Assembly: GCA_016293925.1 (NCBI GenBank)
Contig: JAEDCX010000001.1
Span: 1-64,000 of the forward strand
Source: Lachnospiraceae bacterium
GTDB taxonomy: Bacteria; Bacillota; Clostridia; Lachnospirales; Lachnospiraceae
Reading direction: 5' to 3'
Length of the DNA stretch: 64,000 nt
Shown here: piece by piece, positions 33,477 to 44,901 of the stretch
How the letters are laid out: every line of letters starts with the position of its first letter
Position numbering within the stretch: position 1 is the stretch's first letter
Translations under genes and position numbers: made by a program
The notes under the pieces: generated by a model
What the model saw: only the letters and a program-made list of their open reading frames with translations
The model's database searches: none
Told to the model about the DNA's origin: nothing

Positions 33477-33929
33477 ATGAAAAGACGTTCAAAATCAAGT
33501 TTGTTTCTAATTGAATTCATTATTGTCATACTGTTTTTCTCTCTGGCCAGCACTGTATGTGTGCAGTTATTCGTCAAATCTCACCTGTTGGACCGGAAGA
33601 CGAAAAGCATGAATCTTGGAATCCGGATCTGCCAGAACTATTCTGAGATTTTCTCCGGTTTCGACGGTGACAGAGAAGCTTTTCTGAATTTCCTGAAGGA
33701 TGAGATCAGCGACAGGGACGGTTCCGGTTACGTCATTCCGTATTCGGAAAACGGAACGGTTCTCCACCCGGATGATGACACTTCTACCGCATCCTATTAC
33801 TGTACCCTGGCTTTCCGAACGGAGGACCGCATGACAACATTGGATATCCGTTTTCAGGACGCATCTGATACATCCGAGATCTATTCACTGCAGGTGCGCA
33901 AATATACAGGAGGTGCGGATCATGAATAA
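33477..33929 (+). CDS. Prepilin-like protein with Glu5
   Basis: A 150-residue protein whose N-terminus KSSLFLIEFIIVILFFSLAS resembles type IV prepilin helices. If cleavage falls after Ser8, the mature chain has Glu at position 5, the residue conserved for pilin assembly, although the usual Gly at -1 is Ser. The globular part (about 100 residues) is beta-rich and acidic. Its stop overlaps the start region of the next gene by 8 bases, so the two are coupled. Probably a minor pilin of the GspF-based machine. Confidence 0.7.
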   Translation: MKRRSKSSLFLIEFIIVILFFSLASTVCVQLFVKSHLLDRKTKSMNLGIRICQNYSEIFSGFDGDREAFLNFLKDEISDRDGSGYVIPYSENGTVLHPDDDTSTASYYCTLAFRTEDRMTTLDIRFQDASDTSEIYSLQVRKYTGGADHE

Positions 33930-34353
33930 AAGACACAGCGGAATCAATGTCGGTTCCTCTTCCATTCTGATGATTTTCGTGATTCTCTGTCTGGTTTCCT
34001 TTGCAGCACTCTCCATCGTAAGTGCCCATGCAGATTACAGGTTAAGCAACAAGATTGCCGACAGAACCAGGAATTACTATGAAGCCTGCAATCAGGCCGA
34101 GGAACACATTCGTGATCTGGACACCGTCCTGCACGAAATCTATGCTTCCGTTGAAACATCGGAGGATTACTATGCCCAGGCCGGATCGGAACAGTCTTTC
34201 ATCATACAGATGTCTGATCTGCAATCCCTGCAGGTTATGGTCAGCATTCTGTATCCTACCGCGAAAACAGATCCGTACTACTCCATTACCTCCTGGCAGG
34301 TCATCACCACAGGTTCTCTGGAATACAAGGATTCCCTCAACGTTATCCAATAA
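33922..34353 (+). CDS. Membrane protein of the pilin-like operon
   Basis: A 143-residue protein starting MNKRHSGINVGSSSILMIFV, with one membrane helix (ILMIFVILCLVSFAALSIV) and an outer helical region containing DYRLSNKIADRTRNYYEACN. The GINVGSSSI-helix-Ala-x-DYRLS pattern is one I associate with clostridial proteins encoded next to DUF4860 genes. The start at 33922 has a perfect AGGAGG eight bases upstream; an in-frame ATG at 33913 lacks one. It is the last gene of the operon before the tandem repeats and terminator. Confidence 0.7.
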   Translation: MNKRHSGINVGSSSILMIFVILCLVSFAALSIVSAHADYRLSNKIADRTRNYYEACNQAEEHIRDLDTVLHEIYASVETSEDYYAQAGSEQSFIIQMSDLQSLQVMVSILYPTAKTDPYYSITSWQVITTGSLEYKDSLNVIQ

Positions 34354-34367
34354 GAGCATTGCTTCCC

Positions 34368-34427
34368 ATGGCATCTACGCATCCGTGGCATCCATGGCAT
34401 TCGTGACATCCATGCATCCGTGACATT
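34368..34427. repeat. Imperfect tandem repeats
   Basis: Short units built on GCATCCGTGGCATCCATG and variants (GCATTCGTGACATCCAT, GCATCCGTGACATTC) repeat about three to four times after the last pilin-like gene. No ORF or stable hairpin accounts for them. Confidence 0.6.
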
Positions 34428-34472
34428 CAAACCGTCTGTTATTTCATCCCACAAACGAATTCCGTGATAAAA

Positions 34473-34504
34473 AAGAGCGTTTCCACAAGGAAAACGCTCT
34501 TTGT
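34473..34504. terminator. Bidirectional terminator between the pilin-like operon and rpoC
   Basis: AAAGAGCGTTTCC pairs with GGAAAACGCTCTTT around ACAA, flanked by A-rich and T-rich tracts. It can stop both the plus-strand pilin-like operon and the minus-strand rpoBC operon, whose genes converge here. Confidence 0.85.
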
Positions 34505-34513
34505 TGTATCATA

Positions 34514-37500
34514 TTATTCTGTTACCGTTCCAACGGGTTCCTCAGTCTCGACGGTTTCCGAAGTCTCAGCTGTCTCGTCTGTATCTACGGTTTCTTCTGT
34601 GACTTCTTCCGGTGCTTCTGTCAGAATCAGCTCATCATCATCCGTAATCTCAATTGTCTCTGCAACTTCGTTGTCTGTGCTCAGATGAACATTCCGATAG
34701 CGCTTCATACCTGTACCGGCAGGAATCAGCTTACCGATAATGACATTTTCCTTCAAACCGAGCAACGGATCAATCTTACCCTTGATGGCGGCTTCCGTAA
34801 GCACCTTCGTCGTCTCCTGGAAGGATGCCGCTGACAGGAAGGAATTGGTAGCAAGAGCTGCCTTGGTAATACCAAGCATGGTTTGTTTTCCTTCCGCAGG
34901 TTCCTTGCCCTGGGCAATCAACGCTTCGTTGGTATCCTCATAATCCAGAACATCTACCAGGGTACCCGGTAAGAATTCCGAATCACCGGCAGTCTCGATG
35001 CGTACTTTTTTCAGCATCTGACGCACGATAACCTCAATGTGCTTATCCGCAATGTCTACACCCTGAAGGCGGTATACTCTCTGTACCTCACGTAACATGT
35101 AGTCCTGTACGGCGCGGGTTCCCTTGATCTTCAGCAGGTCATGTGGATTCACGCTACCCTCTGTTAACTCATCACCGGCCTCAAGAACCTGACCCTCCAT
35201 GACTTTGATTCTGGATCCATACGGAATCAGATATGTCTTGGATTCGCCGGTCTCGTGATTGGTGATCACCACTTCACGCTTCTTCTTGGTATCCTTGATC
35301 TCTGCCACACCACCAAATTCAGCGATAATCGCAAGTCCCTTCGGTTTTCTGGCCTCGAAAAGCTCCTCTACACGGGGAAGACCCTGTGTGATATCGTCAC
35401 CGGCAACACCACCCGTATGGAATGTACGCATGGTCAACTGTGTACCCGGTTCACCGATGGACTGTGCGGCAATAATACCAACAGCCTCACCAACCTGAAC
35501 AGCTTCACCGGTTGACATGTTGGCACCGTAGCACTTCGCACAGATACCATTATGGGACCGGCAGGTGAGAATGGTACGAATCTTCACTTCGGTAATCGGC
35601 TCACCCTCAGCGTTTACGCCTGATTTCAGAATCTTTGCCGCACGACTCGGTGTGATCATATGGTTGCGTTTCACAATCATCTCACCCTTGTTGTCGTAGA
35701 TTGTCTCACAGGAGAAACGTCCTGTGATACGATCTTTCAGACTCTCAATGGTTTCCTTGCCGTCCATAAATGCGGAAACGACTATACCCGGAATACGCTC
35801 CTTGTCTTTGCCTTCCCAGCAGTCTCTCTCTCGAATGATCAATTCCTGGGAAACATCTACCATTCGACGTGTCAGATAACCGGAGTCAGCTGTACGAAGT
35901 GCCGTATCGGACAAACCTTTACGTGCACCGTGTGCGGACATAAAGTACTCCAAAACGTCCAGACCTTCACGGAAGTTTGACTTAATCGGCAGTTCGATCG
36001 TTCGTCCTGTTGTATCTGCCATCAAACCACGCATACCTGCCAGCTGTTTAATCTGCTGATTGGAACCACGGGCACCGGAATCTGCCATCATAAAGATGTT
36101 GTTGTATTTATCCAGACCATTGATCAGGGTATCCGTTAATTCTTTATCGGTTTCATTCCAGGTCTCCACAACTGCTCTGTAACGCTCTTCCTCGGTAATA
36201 AGACCTCGACGGTAGTTCACAGCAATCTTGTCTACCGTTGCCTGCGCTTTGGCAAGCAATTCCGGCTTGGAAGCCGGCACCGTCATGTCTGAGATGGATA
36301 CCGTCATGGCAGCTCTGGTGGAATATTTATAACCGGTTGATTTGATATCATCCAGTACTTCAGCAGTCTTGGTAGCACCGTGTGTATTGATGACCTTCTC
36401 AAGAATCTGCTTCAACTGCTTTTTCCCCACATGGAAATCTACTTCCAGTTTCAGGTAATCTTCCGGATTCACTCTTTCTACATATCCGAGATCCTGTGGC
36501 AGAATCTCATTGAACAGAAGACGTCCCAGTGTTGCATCGATCGTTCCGGAAACGGTTGTTCCATCCGGAGTCTTCTTGGTAACTCTTACATGAATCTTGG
36601 AATGAAGCGTAATGACCCCGTTTTCGTATGCCAGGATTGCTTCATTCACAGACTTGAAGAATTTGCCTTCTCCAAGATCACCCGGTCTCTCCTGGGTCAG
36701 ATAGTAGATACCGAGAACCATATCCTGGGAAGGAACGGCTACCGGGCCACCATCAGACGGCTTTAACAGGTTGTTCGGTGAGAGCAACAGGAAACGGCAC
36801 TCTGCCTGCGCCTCCACAGACAGCGGAAGATGCACAGCCATCTGGTCACCGTCAAAGTCAGCATTGAATGCTGTACATACCAACGGATGCAGTTTAATTG
36901 CCTTACCCTCTACCAGAATCGGTTCAAATGCCTGAATACCAAGTCTGTGCAGTGTTGGTGCACGGTTCAACATAACAGGATGCTCTTTGATGACATCCTC
37001 CAGGATATCCCACACCTGATTGTCCAGTCTCTCCACCAGTTTCTTGGCATTCTTGATGTTCTGAGAGATTCCTTTGGATACCAGTTCTTTCATCACGAAA
37101 GGCTTGAACAGCTCAATTGCCATCTCCTTCGGAAGACCGCACTGGTAAATCTTTAACTCGGGTCCAACGACAATAACGGAACGTCCGGAATAGTCTACAC
37201 GCTTACCTAACAGATTCTGACGGAAGCGTCCGGATTTACCTTTCAACATGTCTGACAGAGATTTCAATGCTCTGTTACCCGGTCCTGTTACAGGACGACC
37301 GCGTCTGCCGTTGTCGATCAACGCATCTACAGCTTCCTGAAGCATTCTCTTCTCATTCCGGACAATGATATCCGGAGCACCTAACTCCAGCAGTCTCTTC
37401 AGACGATTATTTCTGTTGATGATTCTCCTGTAGAGATCATTCAAGTCACTTGTTGCAAAGCGTCCGCCATCCAGCTGAACCATCGGACGGAGATCCGGCG

Positions 37501-38227
37501 GAATCACAGGAATTGCATCCATAATCATCCATGACGGATCGTTTCCTGACTCTCTGAAAGCCTCAACCACTTCCAGTCTCTTCAGAATTCTAGCTCTCTT
37601 CTGGCCTGTAGAATCAGCCAGTTCTGCCTTCAGTTCTTCAGCATCCTTATCCAGGTCGATCGCCAGGAGCAACTCTTTGATGGCCTCAGCTCCCATTCCT
37701 ACACGGAAACGATTGCCGTAGGCTTCTCTGGCATCCTGATATTCCTTTTCAGAGAGAACCTGTTTATAGCTGAGTTCTTTCTGTCCGGCTGTATCCAGCA
37801 CAATATAGGATGCAAAATACAATACTTTCTCAAGTACACGGGGAGACAGATCCAGAATCAGTCCCATGCGGCTCGGGATACCTTTGAAATACCAGATATG
37901 AGACACCGGAGCTGCGAGCTCAATATGTCCCATCCGCTCTCTACGAACGCTGGCCTTGGTAACCTCTACACCACAACGATCGCAGATCACGCCTTTATAT
38001 CTGATCTTTTTATATTTACCGCAATGACACTCCCAGTCCTTGCTGGGTCCGAAAATCTTCTCGCAGAAAAGACCTTCCTTCTCCGGCTTGAGTGTTCTAT
38101 AGTTGATGGTCTCCGGCTTGGTAACTTCTCCTCTGGACCACTCTCTGATTTTCTCAGGTGATGCAAGACCGATTTTGATCGCATCAAATGTCATTGGCTG
38201 ATACACTTCACTATTTGTTTCTGGCAT
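34514..38227 (-). CDS. rpoC: RNA polymerase beta' subunit
   Basis: The 1237-residue protein is clearly RpoC. The N-terminal zinc ribbon is [20 protein letters not shown], the catalytic magnesium loop reads [15 protein letters not shown], and the bridge-helix region contains [20 protein letters not shown]. The second zinc site is in [13 protein letters not shown]. The C-terminus carries an acidic, low-complexity extension of about 30 Glu/Thr/Val-rich residues that is not part of the core. It follows rpoB by 30 bases; the start at 38227 has an AAGGAG site. It forms the catalytic core of transcription with RpoB. Confidence 0.99.
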   Translation of the reverse strand: MPETNSEVYQPMTFDAIKIGLASPEKIREWSRGEVTKPETINYRTLKPEKEGLFCEKIFGPSKDWECHCGKYKKIRYKGVICDRCGVEVTKASVRRERMGHIELAAPVSHIWYFKGIPSRMGLILDLSPRVLEKVLYFASYIVLDTAGQKELSYKQVLSEKEYQDAREAYGNRFRVGMGAEAIKELLLAIDLDKDAEELKAELADSTGQKRARILKRLEVVEAFRESGNDPSWMIMDAIPVIPPDLRPMVQLDGGRFATSDLNDLYRRIINRNNRLKRLLELGAPDIIVRNEKRMLQEAVDALIDNGRRGRPVTGPGNRALKSLSDMLKGKSGRFRQNLLGKRVDYSGRSVIVVGPELKIYQCGLPKEMAIELFKPFVMKELVSKGISQNIKNAKKLVERLDNQVWDILEDVIKEHPVMLNRAPTLHRLGIQAFEPILVEGKAIKLHPLVCTAFNADFDGDQMAVHLPLSVEAQAECRFLLLSPNNLLKPSDGGPVAVPSQDMVLGIYYLTQERPGDLGEGKFFKSVNEAILAYENGVITLHSKIHVRVTKKTPDGTTVSGTIDATLGRLLFNEILPQDLGYVERVNPEDYLKLEVDFHVGKKQLKQILEKVINTHGATKTAEVLDDIKSTGYKYSTRAAMTVSISDMTVPASKPELLAKAQATVDKIAVNYRRGLITEEERYRAVVETWNETDKELTDTLINGLDKYNNIFMMADSGARGSNQQIKQLAGMRGLMADTTGRTIELPIKSNFREGLDVLEYFMSAHGARKGLSDTALRTADSGYLTRRMVDVSQELIIRERDCWEGKDKERIPGIVVSAFMDGKETIESLKDRITGRFSCETIYDNKGEMIVKRNHMITPSRAAKILKSGVNAEGEPITEVKIRTILTCRSHNGICAKCYGANMSTGEAVQVGEAVGIIAAQSIGEPGTQLTMRTFHTGGVAGDDITQGLPRVEELFEARKPKGLAIIAEFGGVAEIKDTKKKREVVITNHETGESKTYLIPYGSRIKVMEGQVLEAGDELTEGSVNPHDLLKIKGTRAVQDYMLREVQRVYRLQGVDIADKHIEVIVRQMLKKVRIETAGDSEFLPGTLVDVLDYEDTNEALIAQGKEPAEGKQTMLGITKAALATNSFLSAASFQETTKVLTEAAIKGKIDPLLGLKENVIIGKLIPAGTGMKRYRNVHLSTDNEVAETIEITDDDELILTEAPEEVTEETVDTDETAETSETVETEEPVGTVTE

Positions 38228-38257
38228 TGTGTAGTACTCCTTCCAATATTGTTAATC

Positions 38258-41200
38258 TTACTCTTCATTCAAAGAGTCTGATCCATCGGCGAAATCATCC
38301 ACGAATTCGTCATCCAGGTCAGCAAAATCATCTTCATCCGCGATCAGTTCACCGCTCTCCGAATCAAACTGACCGGTCTGATATCCGTATTTGCCGTAAT
38401 TCTCGTTATAATCCGGTCTGTTGTCACCCTCCAGTTCATAGCGGAAATCGGTATCTCCATAATCAGCAGCTTCCATGAGTTTCACTTCCTCATACTCGCC
38501 GTCATTGTCACGGAGTACCTTAACATCAAGACCGAGTGACTGTAACTCCTTCAGCAATACCTTGAAGGATTCCGGAACGCCGGATTCAGGGATGTTGTCA
38601 CCCTTGATAATCGCTTCGTATGTCTTTACACGACCTACAACGTCATCCGACTTCACTGTCAGAATCTCCTGCAGGGTGTAGGATGCACCATACGCTTCCA
38701 GAGCCCAAACCTCCATCTCTCCGAAACGCTGTCCGCCGAACTGTGCTTTACCGCCCAGAGGCTGCTGCGTTACCAAGGAGTATGGTCCGGTAGAACGTGC
38801 ATGGATCTTATCATCTACCAGATGGTGGAGTTTCAGATAATGCATGTGACCGATGGTAACCGCACCGTCAAAATACTCACCGGTTCGTCCGTCACGGAGT
38901 CTTACCTTACCGTCCCGATTGATCGGCACACCCTTCCACAGTTCTCTGTGCTCTCTGTTATCCGATAAATACTGCATAACATCCGGACGAAGTGTGTCCT
39001 TATATTTTGCCTCAAATTCCTCCCATGTAGAGTTTACATAGTCGTTGGCAAGTTCCAGTGTATCCTGAATATCAATCTCATTTGCACCGTCAAATACCGG
39101 TGTTGCAACATTGAATCCCAATGCTTTTGCAGCCAGTGACAGATGAATCTCCAGCACCTGTCCGATGTTCATACGGGAAGGTACGCCCAGCGGATTCAAC
39201 ACAATGTCCAGAGGACGTCCGTTCGGAAGGTACGGCATATCTTCTACCGGAAGTACGCGGGATACAACACCCTTGTTACCATGACGTCCTGCCATCTTAT
39301 CACCCACAGAAATCTTTCTCTTCTGCGCGATATAGATACGGACAGCCTGGTTGACACCCGGAGACAGCTCATCGCCGTTCTCTCTTGTGAACACCTTGGC
39401 GTCCACAACAATACCATACTCGCCGTGAGGAACCTTCAGGGAAGTATCACGTACCTCTCTTGCTTTCTCACCGAAGATCGCACGTAACAGTCTCTCTTCC
39501 GCGGTCAGTTCCGTCTCTCCCTTGGGAGTTACTTTACCAACGAGGATATCACCGGCACGAACCTCCGCACCGATCCGGATAATACCCCGATCGTCCAGAT
39601 CCTTCAGCGCATCATCACCCACGCCCGGGACATCTCTTGTGATCTCTTCCGGTCCCAGTTTGGTGTCACGGCTCTCTGCTTCGTATTCCTCAATATGAAC
39701 GGATGTATACACATCCTCTTTTACCAGTCTCTCACTTAATAATACAGCATCCTCATAGTTATAACCTTCCCAGGTCATGAAACCGATCAGAGGATTCTTA
39801 CCAAGGGCCAGTTCGCCGTCTGCAGTGGACGGACCATCTGCGATCACGGTTCCCTCTTCCACACGGTCACCCTTGAAAACAATCGGCTTCTGGTTATAGC
39901 AGTTGCTCTGATTGCTTCTCGTGAATTTGGCAAGATGGTAGGAAATGACCTCTCCATCATCTGCAATCTCCCGAATCTCATTGCTACAAACGTAATCAAT
40001 CACACCCGGCTTCTTGGCAAGTACACAGACACCTGAGTCAACCGCCACCTTTGTCTCCATACCGGTACCTACAACAGGTGCCTCGGTAAGCAGAAGCGGA
40101 ACCGCCTGACGCTGCATGTTGGATCCCATCAGCGCACGGTTGGCATCGTCGTTCTGCAGGAACGGAATCAATGCCGTTGCGACAGAGAATACCATTCTCG
40201 GAGATACGTCCATATAATCAAACATTGCCTTCGGATATTCGGAGGTTTCCTCTCTGTAACGACCGGAAACATTATTCTTCACAAAATGTCCCTGCTCATC
40301 CAGTGCTTCACTGGCCTGTGCTACATGATAGTTATCTTCCTCATCCGCAGTCATATAAACAACTTCATCCGTTACAACAGGATTCTCCGGATCCGTTTTG
40401 TCAATCTTACGATACGGAGCCTCCACAAATCCGTACTCGTTGATCCGCGCATAGGAAGCAAGTGAGTTGATCAGACCGATATTCGGACCTTCCGGCGTCT
40501 CAATCGGGCACATTCTGCCGTAATGGGAATAATGTACGTCTCGCACCTCGAATCCGGCTCTGTCTCGCGACAAACCGCCGGGACCCAATGCAGACAAACG
40601 TCTCTTATGTGTCAATTCACCCAACGGATTGTTCTGATCCATAAACTGTGACAGCTGGGAGGAGCCGAAGAACTCCTTTACAGCAGCCTGTACAGGCTTG
40701 ATATTGATCAGACTCTGGGGTGATACATCCGTTGAATCATGGGTTGTCATTCGCTCGCGTACCACACGCTCCAATCTGGACAGACCGATTCTATACTGGT
40801 TCTGAAGAAGTTCACCGACAGCTCTGATACGTCTGTTGCCCAGATGATCGATATCGTCGTCTTTACCGATACCGTACTCAAGATGAATATTGTAGTTGAT
40901 CGAAGCGATAATATCTTCCTTGGTGATATGCTTCGGAATCAGCTCATGAACATTGGCAGTAATCGCCTCTGCAAGTTTTGCCGGATCCTCGCCATACTCC
41001 TCCATCAACTGTTTTAATACCGGGAAATAAACAAACTCCTCTGTAATCCCCAGTTCTCTCGGATCTGCATCCACGAAATTCGTGATGTTAACCATCATAT
41101 TGGACAGAACCTTGACATTCCTCTCCTCTGCCTGGATCCAGACAAAAGGAACGGCTGCATTCTGAATTGCATTAGCCAGTTCTGCCGTCACTTTGGTTCC

Positions 41201-42151
41201 TGCCGTGGCAATGATCTCACCTGTATACGGATCAACAACATCCTCCGCAAGAATCTGATGTCTGATACGATTACGGAGTGCCAATTTCTTATTGAATTTG
41301 TAACGTCCCACCTTCGCCAGATCATATCTTCTCGGATCAAAGAACATCGCATTGATCAGACTCTGCGCGCTCTCCACGCTGAGCGGCTCACCGGGGCGAA
41401 TCTTCTTATATAATTCTAAGAGTCCTGTCTCATAGGAACCCTCCGGATTCTTCTCATCAATGGAAGGATCTTTCTCAAAGCTGGACTCAATCTTCGGCTC
41501 GTCGCCGAAAATCTCACGTATCTCTGTATTGGTTCCTACGCCGAGTGCACGCAGCAAAACAGTAATCGGAACCTTTCTTGTTCTATCAACACGTACGTAG
41601 AAAACGTCATTGGAATCGGTCTCGTACTCCAACCAGGCACCACGATTCGGAATAACGGTACAGGAATACAATTCCTTACCGATCTTATCATGTCCGATCT
41701 CATAGTAAATGCCGGGAGAACGAACAAGCTGGCTGACGATAACACGCTCCGCACCGTTAATCACGAATGTACCCGTAGCCGTCATCAGCGGAAGGTCACC
41801 CATGAAAATCTCATGCTCGGTCATCTCACCCGTCTCGTTGTTGCTGAGGCGCACTTTTACCTTGAGAGGTGCTGCATAGGTTGCATCTCTCTCCTTACAC
41901 TTCTCAATAGAATACTTTACGTCATCCTCGCATAATTCGAAGTCAACGAATTCCAGGCTCAAGTGTCCGCTGTAGTCAGCAATTGGAGATATGTCATCAA
42001 ACGCCTCCTTCAGACCCTCTTCCAGAAACCACTTGTAGGAGTCTTTCTGAACCTCGATGAGATTGGGCATCTCCAAAACCTCGTTTTGTCGTGAATAACT
42101 CATACGCATACTCTTGCCGGAAGTAACTTTACGTATTCTGTTCTTTTCCAT
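38258..42151 (-). CDS. rpoB: RNA polymerase beta subunit
   Basis: About 1297 residues of RpoB. The rifampicin-binding region is [20 protein letters not shown] and continues with the usual [14 protein letters not shown], with no common resistance substitution visible. Later come the [15 protein letters not shown] and [18 protein letters not shown] motifs. The C-terminus ends in an acidic stretch ([20 protein letters not shown]), as in many clostridia. The ATG at 42151 is preferred over 42157 because the GGGGTG site then has eight bases of spacing. A strong promoter lies about 95 bases upstream. Confidence 0.99.
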   Translation of the reverse strand: MEKNRIRKVTSGKSMRMSYSRQNEVLEMPNLIEVQKDSYKWFLEEGLKEAFDDISPIADYSGHLSLEFVDFELCEDDVKYSIEKCKERDATYAAPLKVKVRLSNNETGEMTEHEIFMGDLPLMTATGTFVINGAERVIVSQLVRSPGIYYEIGHDKIGKELYSCTVIPNRGAWLEYETDSNDVFYVRVDRTRKVPITVLLRALGVGTNTEIREIFGDEPKIESSFEKDPSIDEKNPEGSYETGLLELYKKIRPGEPLSVESAQSLINAMFFDPRRYDLAKVGRYKFNKKLALRNRIRHQILAEDVVDPYTGEIIATAGTKVTAELANAIQNAAVPFVWIQAEERNVKVLSNMMVNITNFVDADPRELGITEEFVYFPVLKQLMEEYGEDPAKLAEAITANVHELIPKHITKEDIIASINYNIHLEYGIGKDDDIDHLGNRRIRAVGELLQNQYRIGLSRLERVVRERMTTHDSTDVSPQSLINIKPVQAAVKEFFGSSQLSQFMDQNNPLGELTHKRRLSALGPGGLSRDRAGFEVRDVHYSHYGRMCPIETPEGPNIGLINSLASYARINEYGFVEAPYRKIDKTDPENPVVTDEVVYMTADEEDNYHVAQASEALDEQGHFVKNNVSGRYREETSEYPKAMFDYMDVSPRMVFSVATALIPFLQNDDANRALMGSNMQRQAVPLLLTEAPVVGTGMETKVAVDSGVCVLAKKPGVIDYVCSNEIREIADDGEVISYHLAKFTRSNQSNCYNQKPIVFKGDRVEEGTVIADGPSTADGELALGKNPLIGFMTWEGYNYEDAVLLSERLVKEDVYTSVHIEEYEAESRDTKLGPEEITRDVPGVGDDALKDLDDRGIIRIGAEVRAGDILVGKVTPKGETELTAEERLLRAIFGEKAREVRDTSLKVPHGEYGIVVDAKVFTRENGDELSPGVNQAVRIYIAQKRKISVGDKMAGRHGNKGVVSRVLPVEDMPYLPNGRPLDIVLNPLGVPSRMNIGQVLEIHLSLAAKALGFNVATPVFDGANEIDIQDTLELANDYVNSTWEEFEAKYKDTLRPDVMQYLSDNREHRELWKGVPINRDGKVRLRDGRTGEYFDGAVTIGHMHYLKLHHLVDDKIHARSTGPYSLVTQQPLGGKAQFGGQRFGEMEVWALEAYGASYTLQEILTVKSDDVVGRVKTYEAIIKGDNIPESGVPESFKVLLKELQSLGLDVKVLRDNDGEYEEVKLMEAADYGDTDFRYELEGDNRPDYNENYGKYGYQTGQFDSESGELIADEDDFADLDDEFVDDFADGSDSLNEE

Positions 42152-42244
42152 TGACATTTCACCCCGTTCTTATATGATGATAAAGCTTCAACACTATTTT
42201 TGGGCATAAAAATAAGCATGCAAAACCACAATAATGCAACGTAC

Positions 42245-42273
42245 ATAATATCACAAATGGTCAAGCAAGTCAA
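42245..42273 (-). promoter_or_regulatory. Promoter for rpoBC
   Basis: TTGACT, 17-base spacer, TATTAT on the minus strand, between rplL and rpoB. It gives rpoBC transcription independent of the ribosomal-protein genes. Confidence 0.75.
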
Positions 42274-42345
42274 CAAAAAAAAAGTAAATTGTGACAGGAT
42301 GTTTTGATCGCGAAAATCGCGGAATCCGAGAGAAAAAGATAAGAT

Positions 42346-42384
42346 TTGAAAAATCCGGACACATGCAACCGCATATGCCCGGAT
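42346..42384 (-). terminator. Terminator or attenuator after rplL
   Basis: On the minus strand ATCCGGGCATATGC pairs with GCATGTGTCCGGAT around GGTT and is followed by five T. It probably reduces read-through from rplJL into rpoBC. Confidence 0.75.
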
Positions 42385-42406
42385 CCGCAAAGTCAGTAAA
42401 CACCAA

Positions 42407-42778
42407 TTACTTCAGAGTAACCTTAGCACCTTCTGCCTCAAGTTTTGCCTTGATGTCGTTTGCCTCGTCCTTAGAAGCAGCCTCTTTAACCATCTTAGGA
42501 GCGCCGTCTACTAAGTCTTTTGCTTCCTTCAGGCCAAGACCGGTGATCTCACGAACAACCTTGATAACCTTAACCTTGTTCTCGCCAACTTCTGTCAGCT
42601 CAACATCGAACTCAGTCTTCTCTTCCTCAGCGGCTGCAGGACCTGCTGCTGCAACGACAACACCTGCTGCTGCAGATACGCCGAACTCTTCTTCACATGC
42701 TTTTACTAAATCGTTTAACTCTAATACTGTTAACTCTTTGATAGCGTCAATAATTTCCTGACTTGTTAATTTAGCCAT
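42407..42778 (-). CDS. rplL: Ribosomal protein L7/L12
   Basis: A 123-residue protein: N-terminal dimerisation part ([20 protein letters not shown]), Ala-rich hinge ([19 protein letters not shown]) and C-terminal factor-binding domain with [20 protein letters not shown] and [16 protein letters not shown]. It forms the stalk of the large ribosomal subunit with L10. The second ATG of Met-Lys-Met is chosen because GGAGGT then lies eight bases upstream. Confidence 0.98.
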   Translation of the reverse strand: MAKLTSQEIIDAIKELTVLELNDLVKACEEEFGVSAAAGVVVAAAGPAAAEEEKTEFDVELTEVGENKVKVIKVVREITGLGLKEAKDLVDGAPKMVKEAASKDEANDIKAKLEAEGAKVTLK

Positions 42779-42837
42779 TTTCATTTACCTCCGTATAATC
42801 TGTTTGTCATCGTAGTTCCTATTACCGGCGAAAACCA

Positions 42838-43377
42838 TTATGCCTCTGCCGGTGCTTCCTCTGCTGCTGCAGCAGGAGCCTCACATGCGCTTGCGCCGCC
42901 TTTCTCAGCTAACTGATTCATGACGCGAGCAAAATTGGTGATCGGAGACTGAATGCTTCCAAGGAATTTGGACAGCAATTCTTCTCTGGAAGGGATCTTG
43001 GCGATGGCCGTAATGCCGGCTGCATCATAAGCGATTCCTTCTACAACACCGGCCTTCACCTCAAGTGCCGGAGCCTTCTCTGCGAACTTGCACAGGATCC
43101 TTGCAGGTGCGGTTGCATCCTCTGTAGAGATTGCGATTGCGCTGGGTCCTTCCAGATAGGAAGTCAGGCTCTCGAACTCTGTTCCCTTGAACGCGAAGTT
43201 CAGCATTGTGTTCTTATAAACCTTGTAGGTAACGCCTGCCTCACGCAGCTGTTTACGCAGCTGTGTATCCTGCTCAACCGTAAGTCCGCGATAGTCAGCA
43301 ACTACGATGGACTGAGCACCCTGGATACTAGCAGAAATCTCTTCTACAATAGGTTTCTTAAGTTCAACTTTTGCCAT
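42838..43377 (-). CDS. rplJ: Ribosomal protein L10
   Basis: The 179-residue protein starts MAKVELKKPIVEEISASI, has SIVVADYRGLTVEQDTQLRK and YKVYKNTMLNFAFKGTEFE in the RNA-binding domain, and ends with an Ala/Glu-rich tail that holds L7/L12 dimers. The start at 43377 follows AAGGAGGT; the ORF extension to 43413 lies in the leader. L10 binds its own leader to control rplJL, and that leader lies directly upstream. Confidence 0.98.
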   Translation of the reverse strand: MAKVELKKPIVEEISASIQGAQSIVVADYRGLTVEQDTQLRKQLREAGVTYKVYKNTMLNFAFKGTEFESLTSYLEGPSAIAISTEDATAPARILCKFAEKAPALEVKAGVVEGIAYDAAGITAIAKIPSREELLSKFLGSIQSPITNFARVMNQLAEKGGASACEAPAAAAEEAPAEA

Positions 43378-43437
43378 TGATATTACCTCCTTATAGATTT
43401 TGTGGATTATCATCCTTGCCGAAAGGAGATGTTATTC

Positions 43438-43560
43438 AAGAAAACCCTCCTGCCCTAAGACAGGAGGGAAAATGTCATTCCATAACATTACTTTCCTCGG
43501 TAGGCACTTGTGTTTACACCGGTTCCCCGGTACCTACTGTCTTCGGCCGGTCATACAGAC
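43438..43560 (-). ncRNA. L10 leader with attenuator terminator
   Basis: Between the promoter at 43568-43596 and rplJ the minus strand carries the L10-leader-type element CCGAAGACAGTAGGTACC, pairing later with TGCCTACCGAGGAAAG. It is followed by a terminator hairpin in which CCCTCCTG pairs with CAGGAGGG around TCTTAGGG, then TTTTCTT. Excess L10 (or L10-L12 complex) binding to the leader is known to reduce rplJL expression. Confidence 0.8.
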
Positions 43561-43567
43561 CTCTATT

Positions 43568-43596
43568 AACTTAACACAGCAATTCTGCCCTGTCAA
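43568..43596 (-). promoter_or_regulatory. Promoter for rplJL
   Basis: TTGACA, 17-base spacer, TAAGTT on the minus strand, just after rplA and before the L10 leader. Confidence 0.65.
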
Positions 43597-43614
43597 GAAA
43601 ATATTCTTACTTCC

Positions 43615-44304
43615 TTAGAACTTGGCAACGCTGACACGTACGCCCGGTCCCATGGTTGTTGCAACGGTAACACTCTTTAAGTACTGACCCTTCAGTGTGC
43701 CCGGTTTTGCTTTCTGGATAGCATCCATCAGAGCATCAAAGTTCTCTGTTAACTTCTCTTCTGTGAAAGAAGCTTTTCCGATCGGGCAGTGAATGATGTT
43801 TGCCTTATCCAGACGGTACTCAATCTTACCTGCTTTGATATCGTTGATTGCTTTTGTAACATCCATTGTAACGGTACCGGCCTTCGGGTTCGGCATTAAA
43901 CCTTTAGGACCAAGAACCTTACCAAGACGTCCTACAACACCCATCATATCAGGAGTAGCGACTACAACATCAAAATCAAGCCATCCGTCATTCTGGATCT
44001 TCGGAAGGAGTTCCTCTCCTCCAACATAATCAGCACCTGCTGCCTCAGCCTCTGTAAGCTTGTCGCCCTTGGCGAAAACAAGAACCTTAACGGTCTTACC
44101 TGTTCCGTTCGGTAATACAACGGCACCACGAATCTGTTGCTCGGCATGACGTCCGTCACAACCGGTTCTGATATGAACTTCTACTGTCTCATCAAACTTC
44201 GCTGTAGCTGTCTTCTTCGCAAGAGAAATGGCTTCAGCTGGCTCGTAATAATTGGCGCGGTCTACTAACTTAGCAGCCTCGGAATATTTTTTACCATGTT
44301 TCAT
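43615..44304 (-). CDS. rplA: Ribosomal protein L1
   Basis: The 229-residue protein begins [20 protein letters not shown] and contains the L1 signatures [17 protein letters not shown] (here [20 protein letters not shown]) and [20 protein letters not shown]. It forms the L1 stalk at the E site. The ATG at 44304 has GGAGG eight bases upstream, so the four-residue extension to 44319 is not used. It follows rplK with a gap of 14 bases. Confidence 0.98.
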   Translation of the reverse strand: MKHGKKYSEAAKLVDRANYYEPAEAISLAKKTATAKFDETVEVHIRTGCDGRHAEQQIRGAVVLPNGTGKTVKVLVFAKGDKLTEAEAAGADYVGGEELLPKIQNDGWLDFDVVVATPDMMGVVGRLGKVLGPKGLMPNPKAGTVTMDVTKAINDIKAGKIEYRLDKANIIHCPIGKASFTEEKLTENFDALMDAIQKAKPGTLKGQYLKSVTVATTMGPGVRVSVAKF

Positions 44305-44318
44305 TTTCGCTTCCTCCA

Positions 44319-44744
44319 TTAATCTTCTACAACAATACCCATGGATCTTGCTGTTCCGGCGATCATGCTCATAGCAGCCTCGATGCTTGCAGCGTTCAGA
44401 TCCGGCATCTTCAACTCAGCGATCTCGCGAACCTTGTCTTTGGAAATCGTAGCGACCTTGTTCTTGTTCGGCTGACCCGATGCTGTTTTCAGGTTACATG
44501 CTTTTTTCAGCAATACTGCTGCAGGTGGAGTCTTGCAAACGAAACTAAAGCTTCTGTCTGCGTATACGGTAATGACAACAGGAATGATTGTGTCACCCTT
44601 ATCTGCTGTCTGTGCGTTGAACTGCTTGGTAAACTCAACGATGTTTACACCATGCTGACCAAGAGCAGGTCCAACCGGCGGTGCTGGTGTTGCCTTACCA
44701 GCAGCGATCTGTAGTTTGATATATCCTTCTACTTTCTTTGCCAT
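44319..44744 (-). CDS. rplK: Ribosomal protein L11
   Basis: A 141-residue protein with [40 protein letters not shown] and the thiostrepton-region [14 protein letters not shown], ending SMGIVVED. It is the standard L11, part of the GTPase-associated centre and needed for RelA-type stringent signalling. About 157 bases separate it from nusG; this stretch holds short inverted repeats but no gene. Confidence 0.98.
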   Translation of the reverse strand: MAKKVEGYIKLQIAAGKATPAPPVGPALGQHGVNIVEFTKQFNAQTADKGDTIIPVVITVYADRSFSFVCKTPPAAVLLKKACNLKTASGQPNKNKVATISKDKVREIAELKMPDLNAASIEAAMSMIAGTARSMGIVVED

Positions 44745-44901
44745 AACGGCACCTCCTAAAAATAAATTGTGGTAATCGGGCTAGGTGACCCTTCCACTGA
44801 ACCTTCTATAATAATCCGGCAATCGGTTCTTCGCATCTCTGCCCGCATGCCGATTATTATCCACTGTTACGTTCCGCCACGCTACGACGGACACCGTGAC
44901 A

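Noticed and set aside
44745..44901. Possible tRNA or riboswitch between nusG and rplK
   Set aside because: Only short inverted repeats are present; no cloverleaf or known riboswitch core could be drawn.
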